Assembly: GCF_027594865.1 (NCBI RefSeq)
Contig: NZ_CP089391.1
Coordinates: 1,456,501 to 1,520,500 of the forward strand
Length of the DNA stretch: 64,000 nt
Source of the DNA: Bradyrhizobium xenonodulans
Lineage (GTDB): Bacteria; Pseudomonadota; Alphaproteobacteria; Rhizobiales; Xanthobacteraceae
Direction: 5' to 3'
The notes beneath the pieces were generated by a model. The model was given only the letters and a program-made list of their open reading frames with translations. It was not told where the DNA came from and did not search any database. Made by a program: the position numbers and the translations under genes. Positions 16,587-25,273 of the stretch are shown piece by piece (the stretch's first letter is position 1; every line of letters starts with the position of its first letter).

Positions 16587-17314
16587 TCGAGCTCAGCGAC
16601 GTCCACAAGAGCTTTGGCAAGGTCGAGGTGCTCAAGGGCATCACAGCCTCCGTCCAAAAGGGCGAGGTGGTCTGCATCATCGGGCCATCCGGCTCCGGCA
16701 AGTCCACTATCCTGCGCTGCATCAACGGTCTCGAAAGCTACGACCGCGGCGAGATCAGCGTCGAAGGGCTGAAGGTCGATCGCGATGCGCCGTCGATCGT
16801 GAGCATCCGTACCCAGGTGTCGATGGTGTTCCAGCGCTTCAACCTGTTCCCGCACCGAACCGCGCTGGAAAATGTCATCGAAGGACCGCTTTACGTAAAG
16901 AAAGAGTCCCGCGCCCAGGCGTTCGAACGCGGCCGTGCACTGCTGGCGCGGGTCGGGCTCGCCGAGAAGGCCGACGTGCATCCGCCGCAGCTGTCCGGCG
17001 GCCAGCAGCAACGCGTTGCGATCGCGCGGGCGCTGGCGATGCAACCCAAGGCGATCCTGTTCGACGAGCCGACCTCGGCGCTCGATCCCGAACTCGTCGG
17101 CGACGTGCTCGGCGTCATGCGCAAGCTTGCTGATGAGGGCATGACCATGGTCGTCGTCACCCACGAGATGGGCTTTGCCCGCGATGTCGCCGACCGCGTG
17201 CTGTTCATCGACGGCGGCGTCATCGTCGAGCAGGGGCCGGCCAAGGCGCTGCTCAATCAACCCCAGCATCCGCGCACGCAGGATTTTTTGCGGCGCGTGC
17301 TGCATCCGCTCTGA
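16583..17314 (+). CDS. ABC transporter ATP-binding protein, amino acid type
   Basis: A 243-residue ATPase of the GlnQ/HisP type. Walker A is GPSGSGKST, the Q-loop is in [10 protein letters not shown], the signature is LSGGQQQR and Walker B is [11 protein letters not shown], followed by a switch His in [10 protein letters not shown]. It energises uptake with the permease and binding protein just upstream. The stop is 12 bases before the oxidoreductase gene, so all four genes form one operon. Confidence 0.92.
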   Translation: MIELSDVHKSFGKVEVLKGITASVQKGEVVCIIGPSGSGKSTILRCINGLESYDRGEISVEGLKVDRDAPSIVSIRTQVSMVFQRFNLFPHRTALENVIEGPLYVKKESRAQAFERGRALLARVGLAEKADVHPPQLSGGQQQRVAIARALAMQPKAILFDEPTSALDPELVGDVLGVMRKLADEGMTMVVVTHEMGFARDVADRVLFIDGGVIVEQGPAKALLNQPQHPRTQDFLRRVLHPL

Positions 17315-17326
17315 CCGGATCTCACC

Positions 17327-18610
17327 ATGTCGCGCATGCCTCTGCCGCCCTCGCTCTATGCCGACACCGCCGTCGCGCCGGTGGCAACGCCGCCGCTCGA
17401 CACCGATAAGAGCGTTTCCATCGCGATCGTCGGCGGCGGCTATACGGGGCTTTCCACGGCGCTGCATCTGGCGGAGCAGGGCGTCGAGGCCTTGGTGCTG
17501 GAGGCGCAGGAGCCCGGCTGGGGCGCGTCGGGTAACAATGGTGGACACACCAATCCCGGCCTGAAGCACGACCCTGACAAGATCGAGGCCGATTTCGGTG
17601 CTGAGCTCGGCCGCCGCATGATAGAGTTCTCCTATGGCACCACCAACTTCACGCACGACCTGATCCGCCGCTATCAGATCCCCTGCGAGGCGCGGCAGAA
17701 CGGCACGTTGCGCGCGGCTTATCACGAGGCCAGCGCCGCCGCGATCGAGACAACCGCGCAGCAATGCATCCGCCGCAGCATGCCGGTAAAATATCTGAAT
17801 CGCGAGCAGTTGCGCGAGATGACCGGCACCGACCGCTACATCGGCGCCATGCTGGATACCCGCGGCGGCGATCTGCATCCGCTCAGCTATGCCCGCGGTC
17901 TCGCGCGCGCCGCGATCTCCGCTGGCGCGAAAGTGCACGGTGAGACGCCGGCGCTGTCGCTCCGGCGCGACGGCAGAAGCTGGCGCATCGAGACACCGCG
18001 CGCGGTGGTGCACGCCGACAAGGTACTGCTCGCCACCAACGGTTTTACCGATGATCTCTGGCCGGCGCTCCGCCGCACCATCGTGCCGGTGTTTTCGTCG
18101 ATCGCCGCGACCGCGCCGCTCTCCGACGCGGTCGCAAGTTCGATCATGCCGACGCGGCCCGTGCTCTACGAGAGCGGCCACATCACCGTCTATTACCGCA
18201 TCGACCAGCAGAACCGTCTCTTGATGGGCGGCCGCGGCCCGATGCGCTGGATCAAGTCGCCCAACGACGTCGCCTATCTCATGCGCTACGCCGAACGGCT
18301 ATGGCCGCAGCTCAAAGGCGTTTCCTGGACCCACGGCTGGAACAGCCGGCTTGCGATCACCGGAGATCATTATCCCCACGTGCATGAGCCTGCCGAAAAC
18401 ATCCTGATCTCGCTCGGCTGCAACGGCCGCGGCGTCGCGCTCTCGACCGCGATGGGTGCCCAGCTCGCCCGCCGGCTGATCGGTGGTGCCAGGGCCGAGA
18501 TCGACATGCCCGTCACCGGCATCAAGCCGATCCCGATGCACGCGTTCTGGCCGGTCGGCGTGACGACAGCGGTGATCGCCGGCCGGGTGAGAGATCGGTT
18601 GGGCGTTTGA
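17327..18610 (+). CDS. FAD-dependent oxidoreductase, PuuB/PauB-like
   Basis: A 427-residue DAO-family flavoprotein. It has GGGYTGLSTALHLAEQG for FAD binding and the GWGASGNNGGHTNPG segment typical of gamma-glutamylputrescine oxidase and similar amine oxidases. The C-terminal ISLGCNGRGVALSTAMG binds FAD too. Family members oxidise gamma-glutamylated polyamines or secondary amines to aldehydes. It is the last gene of the ABC operon under the second XRE-cupin regulator, so it likely handles the imported compound. A gamma-glutamyl ligase (PuuA) is not in the window. Confidence 0.82.
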   Translation: MSRMPLPPSLYADTAVAPVATPPLDTDKSVSIAIVGGGYTGLSTALHLAEQGVEALVLEAQEPGWGASGNNGGHTNPGLKHDPDKIEADFGAELGRRMIEFSYGTTNFTHDLIRRYQIPCEARQNGTLRAAYHEASAAAIETTAQQCIRRSMPVKYLNREQLREMTGTDRYIGAMLDTRGGDLHPLSYARGLARAAISAGAKVHGETPALSLRRDGRSWRIETPRAVVHADKVLLATNGFTDDLWPALRRTIVPVFSSIAATAPLSDAVASSIMPTRPVLYESGHITVYYRIDQQNRLLMGGRGPMRWIKSPNDVAYLMRYAERLWPQLKGVSWTHGWNSRLAITGDHYPHVHEPAENILISLGCNGRGVALSTAMGAQLARRLIGGARAEIDMPVTGIKPIPMHAFWPVGVTTAVIAGRVRDRLGV

Positions 18611-18618
18611 AGAAGAAG

Positions 18619-18646
18619 GCGCCGCCCGGTCAGGGACGGCGCCTCG
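18619..18646. terminator. Hairpin terminator after oxidoreductase gene
   Basis: Arms AGGCGCCG (18619-18626) and CGGCGCCT (18639-18646), perfect over 8 bases, loop 12, starting 8 bases after the stop codon at 18610 and before the stop of the convergent His-rich gene. Confidence 0.7.
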
Positions 18647-18666
18647 CATGAATCGCGGAAAGGGCG

Positions 18667-18903
18667 TCAGCAGCGGCCCTGTTTCCACAGGCCGGGCGGG
18701 CAGCCCTTGCCGCGCCAGCCGACCTTGCGCCCGTGGTGCCATCCGGGCGGAGTGGCATGGCGATGTGCATGGTATCCGCCGTGATGGCCATAGCCGTGAC
18801 CATGGCCGTGACCATGTCCGTGGCCGCCCCTGGCCAATGCGGCGTGTGGCATGGTGAAGCCGGCCGCGATGATCAATGTTGCGGCGAGCGCAAGTTTCTT
18901 CAT
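18667..18903 (-). CDS. Exported Gly-His repeat protein (78 aa)
   Basis: A 78-residue protein with a clear signal peptide (residues 1-24, cleavage after AALA) followed by a run of Gly-His dipeptides (about residues 26-45) and a C-terminal PPGW...CPPGLWKQGRC. The His repeat would bind nickel, cobalt, copper or zinc in the periplasm. A strong AGGAGAG site lies 7 bases before the ATG. I do not recognise a named family; small Gly-His-rich proteins of this sort are common in Rhizobiales. Confidence 0.72.
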   Translation of the reverse strand: MKKLALAATLIIAAGFTMPHAALARGGHGHGHGHGHGYGHHGGYHAHRHATPPGWHHGRKVGWRGKGCPPGLWKQGRC

Positions 18904-18994
18904 TCGAAATCTCTCCTGTTAGGCACGCATCTGTCCGTTCGACGAACGAACATCGATTGCGGTGTCGCGTGCAAATGCGGAGGAGTCGTGACGC

Positions 18995-20584
18995 TCAGGA
19001 TTCGGCGACAGCGTCGGCCCAGGGCTGGAAGATCTCGACCGCGCCGGAATTCGTCTCGCCCTCGCGCATGACCACGCTGGGGCAGGCGAACTTCTGCGGC
19101 AACGTCTGCACCTGGCTCTCTTCATAGTCGAAGCGCGCCGCCAGGGCTTTGCGCACGTCTGCCGGCAGTCTGGCATCGCCGATCACCACCGCGCCTTCGC
19201 TGGCGTCGATGCGCGGCTGGTGGATCGCAGCCTCGAGGTCCATGCCGAAGTCCATCGCAAAGGACACGAGCTGCATCACCGACGGCAGGATGCGGCGGCC
19301 GCCGGAGGCGCCGACCGCGAGGCGCTTGCCGTCCGCGGTCTCCGTGATGACGGGCGTGTAGTTGCACAGGCAGCGCTTGCCGGGCGCAAGCGAGTTGGTG
19401 GTACCTGGTGTCGGGTCGAACCACATGATGCCGTTGTTCATCGCGATGCCGGTGTGCGGCGTCACATATTTCGAGCCGAACGACGAGAGCAGCGTCTGCG
19501 TCACCGCGGCCATGTTGCCGTGGCGGTCGACCACGGAGAAATGCGTGGTGCAGGCGGGCGCCAGATATTCGGCGCCGAGCGAGCGCTTGCCGTCGGCATC
19601 GCCCATGTCCTTGAGCCGCTCGCGGAAGGCTGCTTGCAGAGCGAGGGCATATTCGGTGTAGGCGGCCGCATCCGGCGCGCCTCCCGGCTTCAGGCTCTGC
19701 TGCAACAGGCGTAGCGCATGCGCCATAGTCGGCCCGGCGGTGAGCTCCGGCGTCGCAAACACCTTGCCGCCGCGATAGGGGATCGCGAGCGGCTCGCGCA
19801 AATGGCTGCGGAACGCCGCCAGATCCTCCACCGACAGCGAGCCTCCATCGGCCTTGATGTCGGACGCGATGCTCCTGGCGAGATCGCCCTGATAGAAATC
19901 ACGCGGACCGGCTTCGGCGAGATGCGACAGCGTCGCCTTCAGCGTGTCCTGCGGCAGCCGCGTCTCGGCCTTGATACCCCAAGGTGCGCTCGGCGGCAGG
20001 CCGTCCTTCAGGAATGCTGCTGCGCTTGCGGGATAGCGCCTGAGATCGGCGGCCGAGCCCGAGATCGTCACCGTGGTCCACCAATCGACCAGCAGGCCCT
20101 CGCCGGCGAGCGTGGCGGCCGGCGCGACCAGATCTTTCCACGGCATTTTGGCGTAGCGGCGATGCGCCTCCTCCATGCCGGCAACGACGCCGGGCACGGC
20201 GACCGAGCCGGGGCCGTGGATGTTGCGATCGTCCTTCACCCGCGGCCAGGGAAACAGATCGGAGGCCGCGCCTTCGCCGCTGAGTGGATAGTCGGACGCG
20301 CGCAGGCTCTGCGGCGCGCACATGCCGTAGTCGATCACCTCAGTGCGATTGTCCTTGGCGCGGTAGAGCACCATCGCGCCGCCGCCGCCGATGCCGCTGT
20401 TCCAGGGCTCCAGCACGTTCAGCGCAAAAGTGGTCGCGACGATCGCGTCCACGCAGTCGCCGCCGGCTGCCAGCACCTGTGCCCCGACTTCAGCCGCCCG
20501 CCGCGATTGCGAAGCGACGATGCCGCCCTTGGATGTGACGGCGGGTTTGCGGACGGTTTGGTTGAGGCTGAACTGATGAGGCAT
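18995..20584 (-). CDS. ggt: Gamma-glutamyltransferase, cytoplasmic form
   Basis: A 529-residue Ntn-hydrolase that is made as one chain and self-cleaves. The predicted processing site is before Thr 346 in TTHFSVVD, the nucleophile of the small subunit. GSGGRRI-like ASGGRRILPSV near the C-terminus binds the alpha-carboxylate of the gamma-glutamyl donor. Most bacterial Ggt proteins have a signal peptide, whereas this one starts MPHQFSLNQT with none, so it should act in the cytoplasm. It may hydrolyse gamma-glutamyl intermediates of amine breakdown. It reads away from the enoyl-CoA hydratase gene. Confidence 0.85.
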   Translation of the reverse strand: MPHQFSLNQTVRKPAVTSKGGIVASQSRRAAEVGAQVLAAGGDCVDAIVATTFALNVLEPWNSGIGGGGAMVLYRAKDNRTEVIDYGMCAPQSLRASDYPLSGEGAASDLFPWPRVKDDRNIHGPGSVAVPGVVAGMEEAHRRYAKMPWKDLVAPAATLAGEGLLVDWWTTVTISGSAADLRRYPASAAAFLKDGLPPSAPWGIKAETRLPQDTLKATLSHLAEAGPRDFYQGDLARSIASDIKADGGSLSVEDLAAFRSHLREPLAIPYRGGKVFATPELTAGPTMAHALRLLQQSLKPGGAPDAAAYTEYALALQAAFRERLKDMGDADGKRSLGAEYLAPACTTHFSVVDRHGNMAAVTQTLLSSFGSKYVTPHTGIAMNNGIMWFDPTPGTTNSLAPGKRCLCNYTPVITETADGKRLAVGASGGRRILPSVMQLVSFAMDFGMDLEAAIHQPRIDASEGAVVIGDARLPADVRKALAARFDYEESQVQTLPQKFACPSVVMREGETNSGAVEIFQPWADAVAES

Positions 20585-20700
20585 GATGTCGCTGAACTCT
20601 GTCGTCACTTCGTTGCGCGGATGTTGGGGCGCCGCAATTGGCGGCGCGCGCGAAGAATGGCACATTGCCGCCAACGAGAACATCCAAAGGGAGACGCGAC

Positions 20701-21474
20701 ATGGCAGGTGTGAAACAGGCGCGGGATGGCGCTGTCGGGATCTTGACGCTCGACGAGCCGGCGAGCTTGAACGCGATGACGCCGGATCTGCTCGGCGCGC
20801 TCGCTGCCGCAGTTGCCGAGATGACGCAGGACGATAGAGTGCGCGCCCTGGTCCTCACCGGCGCAGGGCGCGGTTTTTGCTCAGGGCAGAATTTGAAGGC
20901 GTCCGAAGCGCTGGGCGAGGACATCGCCGCCGGCGTCATGCGATTCTACTGGCCGGCTTTCAAGGCGCTGCGCGAATGCCGCGTGCCTGTCGTCGTTGCC
21001 GTCAACGGCGTCGCAGCCGGCGGCGGCTTCAGCCTCGCGATGGCCGGCGACATCATTGTCGCGGCGCGGTCGGCGAGCTTCATCCAGGTGTTCAGCCGCA
21101 TTGCGCTGGTGCCCGATCTCGGCTCGACCTGGCTGCTGCCGCGGCTGGTCGGCCGCCAGCGCGCGCTCGAGCTGATGCTGCTGAACGAGCCGCTGACGGC
21201 CGAACGCGCCCGTGAGATCGGCCTGGTGCGAGAGGTCGTCGACGATGCCGAGCTGATGGATGAGGCGTTGATTCTGGCGCGCCGTCTCGCCGACGGCCCG
21301 ACGCGCGCTTTGGTCGCAACCCGCGGGTTGCTCGAGGAGAGCGAGCACACCACCTACGAGGCGCAGTTCCGTCGTGAGATCGAGCTTCAGGCCACGATCC
21401 GCAAGAGCGCCGACGCCGTCGAAGGCCGCACCGCCTTCGTCGAGAAGCGCAAGGCGAAATTTACGGGGAAGTGA
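20701..21474 (+). CDS. Enoyl-CoA hydratase/isomerase family protein
   Basis: A 257-residue crotonase-fold protein. The oxyanion-hole residues are in GRGFCSGQNLK and NGVAAGGGFSLAMAGD. At the place of the hydratase Glu pair it has LVPDLGSTWLLPR, where an Asp resembles PaaG-type isomerases acting on ring or phenylacetyl-CoA-type substrates. It probably works in CoA-thioester degradation; the substrate is unknown. AAAGGGAGA precedes the ATG. It is divergent from ggt and ends before a strong hairpin. Confidence 0.85.
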   Translation: MAGVKQARDGAVGILTLDEPASLNAMTPDLLGALAAAVAEMTQDDRVRALVLTGAGRGFCSGQNLKASEALGEDIAAGVMRFYWPAFKALRECRVPVVVAVNGVAAGGGFSLAMAGDIIVAARSASFIQVFSRIALVPDLGSTWLLPRLVGRQRALELMLLNEPLTAERAREIGLVREVVDDAELMDEALILARRLADGPTRALVATRGLLEESEHTTYEAQFRREIELQATIRKSADAVEGRTAFVEKRKAKFTGK

Positions 21475-21491
21475 AGGGGGGCTCCCAAACG

Positions 21492-21522
21492 CATCATGCC
21501 CGGGACAGGCCCGGGCATGATG
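21492..21522. terminator. Strong hairpin terminator between convergent genes
   Basis: Perfect 13-base arms CATCATGCCCGGG (21492-21504) and CCCGGGCATGATG (21510-21522) with a 5-base loop. It lies between the enoyl-CoA hydratase stop (21474) and the stop of the minus-strand 58-residue gene (21550). The same kind of hairpin is found between many Bradyrhizobium genes. Confidence 0.8.
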
Positions 21523-21549
21523 TGTGGCGAAATCGTTCGTAGGAAGCCC

Positions 21550-21726
21550 TCAGAGCCTGCGATCCAGCCGGCTGGCCTGATACTTGGCGCGCCATTTCGG
21601 GCCGGGCCCGCGCATGTAGTGGAGCTCGGGGCGGTAGGGGTCGCCTGCGACCCGGATCAGCGTCTGCCATTTGGTGGCGACGAAGCTCAGGGGCTGGCGG
21701 AGCAGGGTCAGTGAAGCGAGCAGCAT
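21550..21726 (-). CDS. Small basic hypothetical protein (58 aa)
   Basis: A 58-residue frame starting MLLASLTLLRQPL and rich in Arg, Tyr and Pro. There is a good GAGGTGATG ribosome site before the ATG, inside the 9-base gap after the DUF6894-like gene, so the two are in one operon. The N-terminus is mildly hydrophobic but not a full signal peptide. I recognise no family. Confidence 0.6.
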   Translation of the reverse strand: MLLASLTLLRQPLSFVATKWQTLIRVAGDPYRPELHYMRGPGPKWRAKYQASRLDRRL

Positions 21727-21735
21727 GGCATCACC

Positions 21736-21969
21736 TCAATGCGGCCTGCCGAGCATGGCGGTGAAGGGGAGATCGAAAAGATCCTCGCCGTCGGAGCCAC
21801 TGACATGGATCACCCAGTCGCGCCAGTCTTCGGCACCGGGCGTCTGGATCATCGAGTTCATGATCTGGGCAGCACGGTCACGCGCCTCGGTCAGGCTGGC
21901 CACCGCGGTGCCGCTGCGATCGATCAGCGTGCCGTCGGTGTTGGAGCAGTGAAAGTACACCTGGACCAT
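21736..21969 (-). CDS. DUF6894-like small protein
   Basis: A 77-residue protein with the pattern of the small Rhizobiales DUF6894 family: VYFHCSNTDGTLIDRSGTAV, then an Ala-rich helix with EARDRAAQIM, then a DWRDWVIHVSGSDGEDLFDLPF strand pair. The function of this family is not known; copies are abundant in Bradyrhizobium. It is followed 9 bases later by the 58-residue gene on the same strand. Confidence 0.75.
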   Translation of the reverse strand: MVQVYFHCSNTDGTLIDRSGTAVASLTEARDRAAQIMNSMIQTPGAEDWRDWVIHVSGSDGEDLFDLPFTAMLGRPH

Positions 21970-22176
21970 ATGCGTCTCCTATTGGGAGCGATTGGGATGG
22001 CAAACTGATACCACCCGAGGCCTTCGCGAAACATTCGGGGCGAGCCCGGTAAGGGAATCTACGGAGATTGGTCGGTGCGAAGGTCGTTACAGGTTTAATC
22101 ACAGGCGGGTGATGATCAACTGGACGGCGTTTCCATGGCATGGAACAACTTTGGACGGAAAGTCCGGGAGACCGCC

Positions 22177-24252
22177 GTGCATCACCTCACATTCCGGCGC
22201 GAGCGCCGACGCCTGCGTGCGTTCGCGGCTGTTGTCGCCGGGGCGCTGCTCGGCCTTGCTGCGGCAGCCTCCTCCGAACCGGTGAGACAAAGCGGCTATG
22301 CGATCGGCACGGAGACCTGCGGCAGCGGCGATCTCGCCTTTCCGAAAATCCAGATCGACATGAAGGCGGGGTTCTGCGCCGGTCTCGTCGCCAGCGAGGA
22401 GGATCGTCTCAAATTCCCGCGCTCGATTATCCAGGTGCCGGGCCGCGACCTGTTCGTGGTCGCCGACATGGGCGGCTGGGGCCATACCGACGGACGGCTG
22501 CTGCTGCTCGATCCGCATGCGCCCCAGGGGCAGCGGTTCAAGGAACTGCTCACCGGCGTCGAGTATCCGTTCGGCCTCGCGATCGGCCCGGACAAGAAGC
22601 TCTATGCCTCGACCGCCGAGACGATCTTCCGGTTCGATCCGCTCGCCGACGATCCGCGGAGCACGGTCGAGACCATCATCCGTCACATGCCCGGACGCCG
22701 GATCAGGCTGCCTGACGGCACCAGGCTCGACGAGAGCGCGCATCCGCTCAAGCAGTTCGTGTTCGACAGGAACGGACGGCTGTTCGTCAATGTCGGCTCG
22801 CACAGCGACGACTGCATCACGCCGGCGCCGATCACAAAACCTTGCGTGGCCGCCGAGGGCACGTCCGCGATGGCGTCGATCTGGCTGTTCACGCCGCCCT
22901 CGGGCGGTGTCTTCCCGGCATTGGGACCGAAAGACCCGGATCCGCCGCACACCGTCTATGCGCGCGGCCTGCGCAATTCGATGGCGCTGGCGCTGCATCC
23001 GAATTTTCCCGATGCCGGCTACGCGTTCCTGCAAGGCGAGAACGGCCGCGACCTGCCCGACATCTTCAAGCCGAACGAGGAGATCAATGCGATCGAGCAG
23101 GGCAGGCACTACGGCTGGCCTTATTGCTACGACCTGTCGACGCCGAGCCCCGAATTCAGGAGTGTGCTGCAGTCCGGGGTCTACAAATCGCTCTGCACGG
23201 CCAACGCGCTCTACAAGGCGCCGTTCTCGTTGATGCCGCCGCATGGGGCGCCGCTCGCGATGCTCTATTATCACGGCGCGAAATTCTTGGAGCTGGAAGG
23301 CAAGCTCCTGGTCGGCCTGCACGGCTATCGCCCGACCGGCAGCCGCGTCATCGTCTACGACGTCGACGATCACGGCTTCCCGAAGCCCGTCCCGGCGCCG
23401 GTGAACTATCACGTCAGTTGCGCGGCCGATCCGACCCACAGCTTTGAGACCGAGGCCGGCGACGTCGCCGCCGCGCCATTCGACGAGCTGATCGCAGGCT
23501 GGCATCGCGTCAACGGTGCACGGCCGCAGGGTGCCCCGGTCGGCATGACGGTCGCCGAGGACGGCGCGATCTGGCTGGTCGAGGACAAGAACCAGACCGT
23601 GATCCGGATCGATCGCGCCGCTGGCGATGCGCCGGCGCCGCTCCCCTGCGACATGCGCAGCCAGGCGATGATCGACCAGCTCGCGGCATTCGTTGCGAGA
23701 GACGCGCAGAACAGCATCCGCCTCACCGCGCTGCGCAAGGGCCTCGTCGAGAAGCACTGTCTCGGCTGTCACTCGGACTTTGGCCTGAAGCCAGGGCAAT
23801 CGGACGCGGAGAAGGACAAGACGGTGCTCCGATTCATGCTGTCGCAGGACGGCTGGATCTATCCTGGCGACCCTGATGCCGGCAGGCTGCGCACGCGGCT
23901 GCGCGGCATCGGTGCGGAGAAGCTGATGCCGCCGGGCGGCGAGAGCCTGCCGAAGTCCGAGCCCGGCTACACGCGCCTGCTCGATACCGCCGATCTGCTC
24001 GTCGCGAAAATGGTTCCGGGCACGCGGATGCGGATCAAATCCGGCCCGCCGCAGCGCAAGTTTTTCAGCAAGGCGAACAAGGAATGCGGCGAAATACCGG
24101 CCAGTAAGGTCGTCGTCGTGACACAAAGGAGCGCTGTAGACAAACCCGGTTTTAGCCGGTTCTTCCGGCCGGCCGATCCCTATTTGAATGGCGAGTGCAG
24201 CGACGACGATGGCTATTACATCCGGCAGGAATTTCTGGTGCCTGTGCAGTAG
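22177..24252 (+). CDS. PQQ-dehydrogenase-like (glucose/sorbosone type) protein with c-type heme
   Basis: About 691 residues from the GTG at 22177, chosen because GGGAG lies 6 bases before it and it gives a normal signal peptide (Arg-rich start, hydrophobic segment, AAAASSEP). An ATG at 22135 would add 14 residues. The first about 480 residues form a beta-propeller of the soluble glucose/sorbosone dehydrogenase type. The heme site CLGCH (Cys codon at 23758) and a later MPPGG suggest a cytochrome c tail that takes electrons in the periplasm. The sugar or alcohol substrate is unknown. It overlaps the next gene by 65 bases. Confidence 0.78.
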   Translation: MHHLTFRRERRRLRAFAAVVAGALLGLAAAASSEPVRQSGYAIGTETCGSGDLAFPKIQIDMKAGFCAGLVASEEDRLKFPRSIIQVPGRDLFVVADMGGWGHTDGRLLLLDPHAPQGQRFKELLTGVEYPFGLAIGPDKKLYASTAETIFRFDPLADDPRSTVETIIRHMPGRRIRLPDGTRLDESAHPLKQFVFDRNGRLFVNVGSHSDDCITPAPITKPCVAAEGTSAMASIWLFTPPSGGVFPALGPKDPDPPHTVYARGLRNSMALALHPNFPDAGYAFLQGENGRDLPDIFKPNEEINAIEQGRHYGWPYCYDLSTPSPEFRSVLQSGVYKSLCTANALYKAPFSLMPPHGAPLAMLYYHGAKFLELEGKLLVGLHGYRPTGSRVIVYDVDDHGFPKPVPAPVNYHVSCAADPTHSFETEAGDVAAAPFDELIAGWHRVNGARPQGAPVGMTVAEDGAIWLVEDKNQTVIRIDRAAGDAPAPLPCDMRSQAMIDQLAAFVARDAQNSIRLTALRKGLVEKHCLGCHSDFGLKPGQSDAEKDKTVLRFMLSQDGWIYPGDPDAGRLRTRLRGIGAEKLMPPGGESLPKSEPGYTRLLDTADLLVAKMVPGTRMRIKSGPPQRKFFSKANKECGEIPASKVVVVTQRSAVDKPGFSRFFRPADPYLNGECSDDDGYYIRQEFLVPVQ

Positions 24253-25147
24253 CGTTCTTCTCGTCATCTCGACGTCCGCCCAGGCGGAAACGAAGCTGTT
24301 CGAAAGCGTGCAGGTGACACCGCCGGGCGAATACACCTTCGGCATCGAAGGGCCGGCTGCCGATCTCGATGGCAACCTCTTTGTGGTCAATCTCGGCAAG
24401 CCCGGCACGATCGGCAGATTGCCCGCGGGCGGTGCGGCGTCCGAGCCATTCACCGCACTCCCCGAAGGCAGCGTCGGCAACGCGATCCGCTTCGCGCGCG
24501 ACGGCACCATGTTCATTGCCGACTACAAGAAGCACAATATCTTCGCGATCCCGAAGGGCGCGACCGAGCCTGCCGTCTGGTTTCACTCCGACGAGATGAA
24601 CCAGCCAAACGACATCACCATCGCCCGCGACGGTACGATCTATGCGAGCGATCCGAACTGGAAGGGCCGGGAAGGCCACATCTGGCGGATTACGAAATCT
24701 GCCGACGGTACGGTGCAGGGCCAGGTGATGTCGGCGCCACGCGCGATGGGGACCACCAACGGCATCGATCTCAGCCCCGACGGCAAGACGCTCTATGTCG
24801 GGGAATCCAGCAGCGGCCAGATCTGGTCCTATGCGATCAACGGCAACGAGCTCGCGGCTGCAAAACTCGTCAAGGCGTTTCAGCCCGACACGGTCGACGG
24901 CTTGCGCACCGATGTGGCCGGCCGCCTCTATGTCGCGCGCATTCTCAAGGGTACGGTCGCGCTGATGAAGCCCAACGGCGCGGTCGAGCGGGAGATCGCG
25001 CTGAAGGGCAAGGAGCCGACCAACCTCGCCTTCGGCGGCAGCGACGGCAAGACCGTCTTCGTCACCCAGCGCCAGGGCGGCTTCATCGAGTCATTCCGCA
25101 CCGATCAGCAGGGCCGTGAGCACTGCCTTCAGCGCGGCCGCTGCTGA
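24188..25147 (+). CDS. Exported SMP-30/gluconolactonase-like beta-propeller protein
   Basis: A 319-residue protein with a signal peptide (hydrophobic stretch ending STSAQA-E; ATG at 24209 is another possible start) and a six-bladed propeller of SMP-30/strictosidine-synthase type, with repeats such as DLDGNLFVVN, ARDGTMFIAD, ARDGTIYASDP and SPDGKTLYVGES. Such enzymes hydrolyse lactones, so it could open a lactone made by the dehydrogenase upstream. The start lies inside the upstream gene, so translation is probably coupled. The Cys pair near the C-terminus is unusual. Confidence 0.78.
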   Translation: MASAATTMAITSGRNFWCLCSSVLLVISTSAQAETKLFESVQVTPPGEYTFGIEGPAADLDGNLFVVNLGKPGTIGRLPAGGAASEPFTALPEGSVGNAIRFARDGTMFIADYKKHNIFAIPKGATEPAVWFHSDEMNQPNDITIARDGTIYASDPNWKGREGHIWRITKSADGTVQGQVMSAPRAMGTTNGIDLSPDGKTLYVGESSSGQIWSYAINGNELAAAKLVKAFQPDTVDGLRTDVAGRLYVARILKGTVALMKPNGAVEREIALKGKEPTNLAFGGSDGKTVFVTQRQGGFIESFRTDQQGREHCLQRGRC

Positions 25148-25273
25148 ACTTCACGGGCGTTCTGCTCCGAGCGCAGGGCAGCGCGAAAAGAGCGGCATTC
25201 TTCTTGCTTGCATCCGTCGGCCGCAGCGATCAAGACGTTTGTGGCACCTTCAAAGCGACCACGGAGTGTTTGA

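Noticed and set aside
18780..18840. Short tandem repeats resembling a CRISPR-like or satellite array
   Set aside because: They are the codons of the Gly-His repeat in the small exported protein; there are no spacers.
22099..24516. 805-residue open frame on the minus strand
   Set aside because: It is antisense to the PQQ-type dehydrogenase, which has a signal peptide, propeller repeats and a heme motif; the antisense product has none.
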